A stretch of DNA of 7,481 bases, taken from the NCBI GenBank assembly GCA_030528765.1, contig JAUMYD010000091.1, positions 1-7,481 of the forward strand. Reading direction: 5' to 3'. The notes below the pieces were generated by a model. That model was not told the DNA's origin. It did no database searches and worked only from the letters and a program-made list of their open reading frames with translations. A program made the translations under genes and the position numbers. This document shows, one piece after another, positions 1-5,154 of this stretch. The DNA is from Bacillota bacterium (GTDB lineage Bacteria > Bacillota > Dehalobacteriia > UBA4068). Position 1 is the stretch's first letter, and every line of letters starts with the position of its first letter.

Positions 1-17
1 ACAGCAAGAAAGGGAGA

Positions 18-1634
18 TCACTCAAAAAGGGAAAAAGACTTGTTCTGCTCAGTCTTGTTATTCTTCTCTTGCTTTGGGCTATCGTTAAAAGCAGAAAACT
101 CATTTTCCACTTCATTCTCCTTGGAAACAGGCTTATTCTGGAAGTTCAGGAAATCCATGTGGAATTTATCCGCATCCTTAAGCAGGGTGCTGATCTTGCT
201 GCTCGTCTCCGGATCCTCCAGATAGGCATCTGTTTTTATTTTCATATCGTTGATCGGTTTTTCATAGCCCTGCGGGAAGCTTTTCATATCGATCGTAGTG
301 GTTCCCTTGTCGCGGTATTCCTTTCTGGCAACAAGCAGGATCATCAGCCTTGCGGTATCCGTCTTAAAAGCATTAGTCTTCGTGTTCACGGATTCAGACA
401 GAACGAGCTGGGAAAGCAGCGTATTGATCTGCTCATCGTAGGGGCTCGTTTTCCTCCGATCTGCCTTGTGAAGAGAAATTTCGGATTCTGGCGGATAGTT
501 GTTCGTCATATCGAAGACTGCGGACTCCATATTTCCGAAGGGTATCGAATCAGTCTTGGTAAGAAAAACTTTGGATTCTGACGGATAGTTGTTTTTCATA
601 TCGAAGACTGTGGACTCCATACCTTCCTGATGAATTTCTTCTATGGGATCGTATTTTTTCGAAGGATTGATTGGCTGATTGTTAATATCCGTCACAGGCC
701 GGTTGAAATTCAGAGAAGTCAGGTTTACCTCAGACAGAGACGGGAACGCATTGATATCGATGGGCACCTGTTCCTGATCGAGAGGCAGGCCCCGGCCGAG
801 CTGCTTCTCAGCAGCCACACCCGCCCGCATCAGCTCTGTGATATCCAGCAGCTCTCTGGCCAGATTGATCCGGATTTTGCCGTTTTCGGTAATGGGGATG
901 TCCTTTTTCAGGCTGATGTAATTCTGTGTGGCCTGATGCAGCTTATTGAGGCTCTGCTCAAGATTATCCGTGGGGACCCCGTCCTTGAAAGGCTCCAGTG
1001 CGCTGAACATGGCTTTATATTCCGTGGAGTTCCACATTACGGTATCGTAGGAGGCTTTCATCTTTGCATACAGGCTTACGAAAAAGGACTTCTTTTCTTC
1101 TTCAGGGGCCATTTTTTTAATGGCTTTGTTTTTCCGCTGTATTTGGGCTTCAGCCTGCGCATCTTCCAGCTTCGTGTATTTGGGCGAAATAGCTTCTTCG
1201 TTGGACCCTTTGGTGTTAAGCAGGGGCAGCATTTCGTGTGCAAGCCAGTCATCTACGATGCATGCACTGTATAAGGGCTCAAAGATATGTACCCGATTTT
1301 GATGATCCCCAATGGTTTTGACATTGTCCATGTAGGGTTTAAAATGCTCTTTTGCCTCTTTATGCTTCTTTTTCAGTTCAGAAGCGAATTCTTCCGGGCT
1401 TTTCTCTTCTTTCTTCTGCCAGAGCTGATAGATCTCTTCCATCTTCTTCATTCCCTGGGCGAGATGGTATTTCATCTTTTCTTCCTGAAGGATTGCTTCT
1501 TCCGATTGGAACAGAAGAACAACATGGGGTTCCTGGGGTTCTGCCTCCATTTCTTTGAAGGCCTCGTAATCCGGGAACTGTTCCTTCATGAGGGGGAAAT
1601 ACTTTTCGAATCTTTCTTCAAAATGGCCGGGCAT
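18..1634 (-). CDS. Unrecognised helix-rich protein, third member (538 aa) of a tandem paralogue family
   Basis: I do not recognise this family. The protein is charged and mostly helical by eye, with no signal peptide or membrane segment, so it is probably cytoplasmic unless exported by a leaderless route. It shares ordered blocks with its two upstream paralogues: an N-terminal block (FEERFEKYFPLMK, residues 5-17), a block containing KMKYHLAQGMKKMEEIYQLW (about 53-72), a central block around WNSTEYK (201-207), NYISLKKDIPITENGK (about 238-253), and a C-terminal block (about 427-473). Residues about 275-400 form a Pro/Asn/Ser-rich, probably disordered linker with a 30-residue tandem duplication at 339-398. 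This linker is the main reason the protein is about 115 residues longer than its neighbour. The ATG is preceded by AAGGAG at 8 bases, and the preceding gene stops 14 bases upstream, so coupled translation in an operon is likely. The reading frame and homology are clear; the function is unknown. Confidence 0.88.
   Translation of the reverse strand: MPGHFEERFEKYFPLMKEQFPDYEAFKEMEAEPQEPHVVLLFQSEEAILQEEKMKYHLAQGMKKMEEIYQLWQKKEEKSPEEFASELKKKHKEAKEHFKPYMDNVKTIGDHQNRVHIFEPLYSACIVDDWLAHEMLPLLNTKGSNEEAISPKYTKLEDAQAEAQIQRKNKAIKKMAPEEEKKSFFVSLYAKMKASYDTVMWNSTEYKAMFSALEPFKDGVPTDNLEQSLNKLHQATQNYISLKKDIPITENGKIRINLARELLDITELMRAGVAAEKQLGRGLPLDQEQVPIDINAFPSLSEVNLTSLNFNRPVTDINNQPINPSKKYDPIEEIHQEGMESTVFDMKNNYPSESKVFLTKTDSIPFGNMESAVFDMTNNYPPESEISLHKADRRKTSPYDEQINTLLSQLVLSESVNTKTNAFKTDTARLMILLVARKEYRDKGTTTIDMKSFPQGYEKPINDMKIKTDAYLEDPETSSKISTLLKDADKFHMDFLNFQNKPVSKENEVENEFSAFNDSPKQEKNNKTEQNKSFSLFE
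460..620 (-). repeat. 90-bp in-frame tandem duplication in the 538-aa gene
   Basis: Two direct copies lie 90 bases apart. The best-conserved parts are 482-530 and 572-620, differing at only a few positions, and weaker similarity extends to about 460 and 550. In the protein they give two 30-residue units, MESTVFDMKNNYP... (from residue 339) and MESAVFDMTNNYP... (from residue 369), both ending in a Leu-x-Lys-x-Asp segment. The 90-base period keeps the frame. Substitutions between the units show the duplication is not brand new. Confidence 0.9.
1417..1477. repeat. Near-identical 61-bp patch shared with 2730-2790
   Basis: This stretch encodes the MKYxLAQGMKKMEEIYQLW block of the 538-aa gene. It matches 2730-2790 in the 421-aa gene with a single mismatch by my hand count, including synonymous positions, although the flanking coding DNA of the two genes has diverged. 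Confidence 0.88.
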
Positions 1635-1642
1635 GGTTTATT

Positions 1643-1648
1643 CTCCTT
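1643..1648 (-). promoter_or_regulatory. Ribosome binding site of the 538-aa gene, abutting the upstream stop
   Basis: AAGGAG lies 8 bases before the ATG at 1634. The TAA of the 421-aa gene (1651-1649) is immediately next to it, so a terminating ribosome would sit on this site. That supports coupled translation of the two paralogues. Confidence 0.85.
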
Positions 1649-2914
1649 TTATACGTTAGTTATTTTTATTTCCTTGTTTTGTGAGGTCGTGATCGGTTTT
1701 TCTTCATGGGACTTTTTCGGAGGCTTCTGCTGGGCTTTCATGAAGTCCTGATACAGCAGCTCCGGGGTATTGATCAGCTCCTTTAAATCATCCATTCCCT
1801 TTTCCAGATCATTTGCCGCCACCGCTGCGTCCACTTTGTCCTGCAGATAGCTGCTCACTTTCTCCTTCATGGGATCGATATATTTTTCCAGGGATTTGCC
1901 CACCTCGTGGATGTCCCTTCCGTTTTGCTCAAGTTCCTTTTTCAGGATCAGAATGGTGAGTGCTTGCGCGGTAAAATAGGTGAAGGATTCATTCTTCGGC
2001 ATAGCGAGGAAATTCTCTTTAGTTTTTGGGGCAAATTGCTGCATCATCTCCACTTGGACGCCGATCGTACGGTCATAGGTGCGTATTTTAGTTGATATTT
2101 TTTCCTTTTCTTCCAGCCCATCCACCAGGAGCTGCGTACCATTCAGCAGGTCCCTGGCCAGGCTGAGACGGGTCTTGCCGTTTTCGGTCAGGGGGATATC
2201 CTTTTTCAGGTTGATGTAGTTCCGCGTTGCTTCATCCAGTGCCCGGATCTTATTCGGCTGCTGCGCCGCATCCTCGCAATTCAGGAAATCTTTCAGTGCT
2301 GTGAACATGGCCTTGTATTCCGTGGAGTTCCACAGCACATTGTCATAGGATTCCTGCATCCTGCTCCGCAGCTGTTTGTAAAAGTTCTCTTCAGGCGCGT
2401 CTGTTTCCAATCTTTTCAGGCCGCCTTGCATTATTTTATATTTGCCGAATCTTTCGGCTTCCTTGATGTCCAGCTGCGGTCGCTCACCTATAAATTGCTG
2501 CCTTTCTTCCGTTTTGCTGTTCTCCTGCGATATCTTTATCATCTGCGGAAGTTCTTTATAAATTCCTACTGTACCCCTGAGGGCCTTGGAGATGTGCAGC
2601 CGTTTGCTTTCTCCGCTTTCTTCTTTTGCCATCTTTGCGTAGCGGAGCAGATGGTTTTCTGCCTCCTCACAATGCAGCTGCAATTCCTCGAAGAAGGAAT
2701 CCGAGGCATTCTCGTAGTTTTGCGAGGACTGCCAGAGCTGATAGATCTCTTCCATCTTCTTCATTCCCTGGGCGAGCTGGTATTTCATCTGCTCCGTCTT
2801 TTCCAGGGGCTCGGATTCAAGGTCTTTATACCTATCGTAATCCGGGAATTGCGCCTTCATGAGCGGGAAATACTTCGTATATCTTTCTTCAAAAAAATTG
2901 GGCTGATTGGGCAT
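1649..2914 (-). CDS. Unrecognised helix-rich protein, second member (421 aa) of the tandem paralogue family
   Basis: This is a paralogue of the genes on either side and, at 421 aa, the compact form of the family. Conserved blocks in order are: FFEERYTKYFPLMKAQFPDY near the N terminus, MKYQLAQGMKKMEEIYQLW, the central WNSTEYK (residues 195-201), NYINLKKDIPLTENGK (about 232-247), and a C-terminal helical block (about 315-395). That last block contains YIDPMKEKVSSYLQDKV and DFMKAQQKP, and a Lys/Glu/Thr-rich tail follows it. Compared with the 538-aa copy it lacks the short insertion before the second block and the long repeat-bearing linker. No signal peptide, membrane span or catalytic motif is visible. 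The start is supported by AGGAGG 7 bases before the ATG. Its stop codon lies directly beside the ribosome binding site of the next gene. Function unknown; a binding or structural role is only a guess from its helical character. Confidence 0.9.
   Translation of the reverse strand: MPNQPNFFEERYTKYFPLMKAQFPDYDRYKDLESEPLEKTEQMKYQLAQGMKKMEEIYQLWQSSQNYENASDSFFEELQLHCEEAENHLLRYAKMAKEESGESKRLHISKALRGTVGIYKELPQMIKISQENSKTEERQQFIGERPQLDIKEAERFGKYKIMQGGLKRLETDAPEENFYKQLRSRMQESYDNVLWNSTEYKAMFTALKDFLNCEDAAQQPNKIRALDEATRNYINLKKDIPLTENGKTRLSLARDLLNGTQLLVDGLEEKEKISTKIRTYDRTIGVQVEMMQQFAPKTKENFLAMPKNESFTYFTAQALTILILKKELEQNGRDIHEVGKSLEKYIDPMKEKVSSYLQDKVDAAVAANDLEKGMDDLKELINTPELLYQDFMKAQQKPPKKSHEEKPITTSQNKEIKITNV
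1702..1896. repeat. 195-bp patch about 95% identical to 3041-3235
   Basis: This is the 3' end of the 421-aa gene. It aligns with the pseudogene tail at a constant offset of 1339 bases with no gaps and about 10 mismatches by hand count, half of them clustered around 1759-1770. The match ends exactly where the pseudogene's deletion junction begins. Confidence 0.88.
2730..2790. repeat. Near-identical 61-bp patch shared with 1417-1477
   Basis: This is the partner copy in the 421-aa gene, at a constant offset of 1313 bases. The equivalent region of the pseudogene (about 3640-3700) encodes a similar block but differs at many bases, so the near-identity is specific to this pair. Confidence 0.88.
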
Positions 2915-2921
2915 AGCTTAT

Positions 2922-2927
2922 CCTCCT
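2922..2927 (-). promoter_or_regulatory. Ribosome binding site of the 421-aa gene
   Basis: A full AGGAGG lies 7 bases before the ATG at 2914. It decides this start and is the strongest Shine-Dalgarno in the window. It sits in the 46-base gap after the pseudogene, so this gene can be translated regardless of the upstream frameshift. Confidence 0.88.
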
Positions 2928-2960
2928 GTCTGTTGTTTGTCTGCTTTCCGGTTTATTTGA

Positions 2961-3861
2961 TCAGCTTTCCTTTTTCAGGGTCGGCTTTCCGCTGGAGGAC
3001 CGGATCTTTTCCTGATTTTGTTTGTGCGGGGCCTGATTTTCTTCATGGGACTTTTTCGCAGGCTTCTGCTGGGCTTTCATGAAGTCCTGATACAGCCGCT
3101 CCGAGCTTTGGAGCAGCTCCTTTAAATCATCCATTCCCTTTTTCAGATCATTTGCCTCCACCGCTGCGTTCACTTTGTCCTGCAGATAGCTGCTCACTTT
3201 CTCCTTCATGGGATCGATATATTTTTCCAGGGATTACCCTGTATTCGCTGGAATTCCACATCACTTTTCTGGAGGATTCCGCCATCTTATCATATATGGC
3301 ACTGAAAAACTGATGCGTATCTTTATTACGCATCTTAGCCTTGATCCTCCTGTTCAGGGCCGCCTGGCTTGCGTTTTTGACTTCTGCGAGGCTATCCCGG
3401 TTGATGAGAAAATTCTGATTCGGCTGCTTTATGGTTTTCTCCATTTGCGTCACCAGCCACGTATTTGTATGTGTGGTATCGGCGATGCATTTCTGGAGAA
3501 AGATCCGGTCAGAGGAATCACCAACCGTTTTGAGTCCTTTGGAATAGGCCTTCTGAAAGCGATTTGCCTCCTGATGCAGTTCCTTCATCGAACGGACGAA
3601 ACCAGCAGGATCATTCTCCCAGCTGGATTCGTTTTTCCAGAGAGTATTGATCTCCTGGAGCTTCTTGAGCTGCTGCGCGAGATTGTATTTCATCTTCTCC
3701 TCTTCAAGGAGGTCTTCTCTCGTTTCCCGACCGGGGAAGATAAAGCGATCGTCAGCATTTTCCGGTTCGTTAGGCATATTTGCATATCTTTCATAGTCCG
3801 GAAATGCTGTCTTCATCAGAGCAAAAAATTTATCGAATTGCGCTGTAAAGAAAATAGACAT
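2961..3861 (-). pseudogene. Decayed first member of the paralogue family (internal deletion plus frameshift)
   Basis: The first 208 codons (from the ATG at 3861, with AAGGAG 6 bases upstream) encode a normal family N terminus. It has FFTAQFDKFFALMK, the block KMKYNLAQQLKKLQEI, and the central WNSSEYR with Trp at residue 202. Right after this motif the DNA jumps, at about 3235-3240, into the family C-terminal coding sequence (SLEKYIDPMKEKV), but in the wrong frame. The frame then reads about 29 unrelated residues and stops at 3148. The C-terminal tail continues in the other frame down to a TGA at 2961. Compared with the 421-aa paralogue, about 139 codons (roughly 415 bp) are missing. The tail has an internal ATG at 3209 but no ribosome binding site, so separate translation is unlikely. 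A truncated 237-aa product could still be made because promoter and ribosome binding site look intact. The tail DNA is nearly identical to that of the next gene, while the N-terminal half is clearly diverged. Confidence 0.85.
3041..3235. repeat. 195-bp patch about 95% identical to 1702-1896
   Basis: This is the pseudogene copy of the C-terminal coding patch. Its high identity contrasts with the strongly diverged N-terminal halves of the same two genes, which suggests a recent duplication or gene conversion limited to the 3' end. Confidence 0.88.
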
Positions 3862-3867
3862 AGGTGG

Positions 3868-3873
3868 CTCCTT
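3868..3873 (-). promoter_or_regulatory. Ribosome binding site of the pseudogene
   Basis: AAGGAG lies 6 bases before the ATG at 3861. It is intact, so the truncated N-terminal product may still be translated. Confidence 0.8.
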
Positions 3874-3961
3874 TTTGACTTATTTTTACTTAATTGCATT
3901 TAAGACTTGATATTCCGTCTAAATTAATGAGAGCCAAAGCAGAAGTATGTGTGTTCATAGT

Positions 3962-4016
3962 ATTCTAATTAAAATACCCCCGCAGGCACAAAAAAGTTTC
4001 AAAAATTTATAAATTT
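3962..4016 (-). promoter_or_regulatory. Candidate promoter of the paralogue operon with A/T-rich upstream element
   Basis: On the minus strand a TAGAAT (-10 like, 5 of 6 matches, 3967-3962) lies 18 bases after TTGTGC (-35 like, only 3 of 6, 3991-3986). Just upstream are A and T tracts and a perfect 14-bp palindrome AAATTTATAAATTT (4003-4016), placed where an RNA polymerase alpha-subunit UP element would sit. A regulator binding the palindrome is the alternative. Use of this promoter would give a leader of about 100 bases before the ATG at 3861. The weak -35 keeps confidence modest. Confidence 0.4.
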
Positions 4017-4294
4017 CCGCGCAAGGGAAGGAGGAAGAGGCAGTCAGAGGGAAATGGCAGGGCTGCCCAGGCACAGCAACAAAAAAGGTGCAGCAATAGC
4101 AGGATCCTGAAAAATGGTGAGTGCAAAATAAACCAAAACAGGAAAAGCAGCTATGCGCACCTCTTTCATACAGTTTGCCACAAAAGAACGGGAAGTGGGG
4201 AGCCCTTCTTTTAAATCCTGCCGGGGAATGGGAGCCATTGCCGGGGTAGCCGGCCTGGCCCGATCCGCAGACGCAGGGCGGGTGCTTTTCTGTG

Positions 4295-4355
4295 GGCTGA
4301 AGTCCCTGCCTGCCCGGGGCTTTTTTGCCGCTCCCGGCAGGGGCAGGCTTCAGCC
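4295..4355. repeat. Long interrupted inverted repeat over the rlmB stop codon
   Basis: GCCTGCCC (4308-4315) pairs with GGGCAGGC (4341-4348). After a 5-base bulge (4303-4307) on one side, GGCTGAAG (4295-4302) pairs with CTTCAGCC (4348-4355), sharing one base at the joint. The loop is about 25 bases and contains a smaller GCCG/CGGC hairpin next to six A/T bases. The rlmB stop (4352-4350) lies in the arm. No T tract follows on either strand, so it is not a textbook intrinsic terminator. It may terminate or protect the rlmB transcript. Confidence 0.6.
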
Positions 4356-5078
4356 TCGCCGCTGATGCACCACCTCATAGAGGAGAACGCCTGCGGAGAC
4401 GCTCACATTCAGGGAGCTGACAGGCCCCTGCATGGGAAGGGCTGCCACCAGATCGCAGTTTTTCTTCACCAAAGGGGAAAGTCCCTGCCCTTCACCGCCC
4501 AGGACCAGCGCCAGCGGGCCGGAAAGATCCAGCTCCCAGAGGGGCTGCCCATCCATATCCGCAGCGCAGATCCAGCAGCCGGCTTCCTTCAGTGTGCGCA
4601 GGGCCTGGCTGATATTGGTCACCCGGGCCACCGGCAGGTGGCTGGCAGCACCGGCACTGGTCTTCATCACAGTCTGGTTCAGGGGAACGGCCCGATGCTT
4701 GCCGATGACGAGCCCATGGGCACCGGCACAGAGCGCGGTGCGGATGATGGCACCCAGATTATGCGGATCCTCCACGCCATCCAGCACCACCACAAAGGGG
4801 GATTCGCCCCGGTGCTCTGCCAGCAGCAGAATATCCTCCAGAGAGGCATATTCCTGGGCAGCGAGCTCCGCTGCCACCCCATGATGATCCGGCCCGGCGA
4901 TTTTCCGCAGCTGCTCCTTTGGCAGCTTACGGCAGGGGACGCCACGCTCCTTGCAGAGCTTGAACACAGCCCCGGCAAAGGCCGGATCTGTGGATTCGGA
5001 AAGCAGTACGCGGTTTACGGAACGACCGCTTTTCAGTGCTTCCAGTACGGCATTGCGGCCGCAGATGATTTCGTTCAT
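4350..5078 (-). CDS. rlmB: 23S rRNA (guanosine(2251)-2'-O)-methyltransferase RlmB
   Basis: This is a SpoU/TrmH-family knotted methyltransferase. RlmB uses S-adenosylmethionine to methylate the 2'-OH of G2251 in the P-loop of 23S rRNA during 50S maturation. The 242-aa length equals that of the family. Residues 1-75 form the small RNA-binding domain, beginning with the typical IICGRNAVLEAL. The three SpoU motifs follow: motif 1 VLDGVEDPHNLGAIIRTA (Asn107, Arg113), motif 2 LVLGGEGQGLSP (Glu196) and motif 3 SSLNVSVSAG (Asn224). A longer frame begins at 5141, but I prefer the ATG at 5078. GAGGAT precedes it at 6 bases, the RlmB homology starts exactly there, and the longer version would begin inside the arm of the hairpin after pepF. 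Family members acting on other rRNA or tRNA sites share these motifs, but length and N terminus favour RlmB. It lies 76 bases downstream of pepF and is probably at least partly co-transcribed with it. Confidence 0.93.
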   Translation of the reverse strand: MNEIICGRNAVLEALKSGRSVNRVLLSESTDPAFAGAVFKLCKERGVPCRKLPKEQLRKIAGPDHHGVAAELAAQEYASLEDILLLAEHRGESPFVVVLDGVEDPHNLGAIIRTALCAGAHGLVIGKHRAVPLNQTVMKTSAGAASHLPVARVTNISQALRTLKEAGCWICAADMDGQPLWELDLSGPLALVLGGEGQGLSPLVKKNCDLVAALPMQGPVSSLNVSVSAGVLLYEVVHQRRG

Positions 5079-5084
5079 GATGAT

Positions 5085-5088
5085 CCTC
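5085..5088 (-). promoter_or_regulatory. Ribosome binding site fixing the rlmB start
   Basis: GAGG (as ACGAGGAT) lies 6 bases before the ATG at 5078. It supports the 242-aa RlmB over the frame extended to 5141. Confidence 0.75.
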
Positions 5089-5121
5089 GTTTCCGGATAA
5101 TTGTTTTGTGTACGTATAAGA

Positions 5122-5149
5122 CTTGCGGGTTGGTTTCCCAACCCGCAAG
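5122..5149 (-). terminator. Perfect 12-bp hairpin with GAAA loop after pepF
   Basis: The arms 5122-5133 and 5138-5149 are exactly complementary. On the transcribed strand the loop is GAAA, a stable GNRA tetraloop. The hairpin starts 5 bases after the pepF stop. The following bases (TCTTATACG) are only mildly T-rich, so this is a weak intrinsic terminator or a 3'-end-stabilising hairpin that lets some transcription through to rlmB. Only 43 bases separate it from the rlmB start, leaving little room for a separate promoter. Confidence 0.65.
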
Positions 5150-5154
5150 CACGC

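Larger units (their letters stand above)
3862..4349. other. Intergenic region between rlmB and the paralogue operon
   Basis: I see no convincing gene in these 488 bases. The half next to rlmB (about 4170-4349) is G+C rich and holds the loop and left arm of the inverted repeat. The half next to the paralogues (about 3880-4020) is A+T rich and holds the candidate promoter. A 64-codon minus-strand frame (4238-4044) has a hydrophobic C-terminal half but no ribosome binding site. The change in composition here marks the border between core and accessory DNA. No tRNA, integrase or clear attachment-site repeat is visible. Confidence 0.7.

Noticed and set aside
195..207. WNSTEYK motif (residues 201-207 of the 538-aa protein, 195-201 of the 421-aa protein; DNA about 1014-1034 and 2312-2332) as a WXG100-type secretion signature; start and end here are residue numbers
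   Set aside because: The third residue is Ser rather than Gly, the proteins are far longer than WXG100 proteins, and the other features of that family are not apparent.
630..1274. 214-codon plus-strand open frame, and similar ones at 69-581, 2426-3082 and 3208-3903
   Set aside because: All are antisense to the paralogue family. The conserved block pattern and good ribosome binding sites exist only on the minus strand. The Phe/Leu-rich translations reflect Lys/Glu codons read backwards.
2961..3209. Separate 82-aa gene starting at the ATG at 3209
   Set aside because: The frame matches the C terminus of the family from before this ATG, and there is no ribosome binding site. It is the severed tail of the pseudogene.
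4044..4238. 64-codon minus-strand frame with a hydrophobic C-terminal half in the spacer after rlmB
   Set aside because: No ribosome binding site at its first ATG or at the internal one (4169), no recognisable similarity, and it crosses the composition boundary.
4321..4326. T6 run as part of a plus-strand terminator
   Set aside because: The run lies before, not after, the GCCG/CGGC hairpin on that strand, and no plus-strand gene is accepted nearby.
5079..5141. 21-codon N-terminal extension of RlmB
   Set aside because: The extension would start inside the hairpin arm, shows no family similarity and lacks a ribosome binding site. The ATG at 5078 has one.
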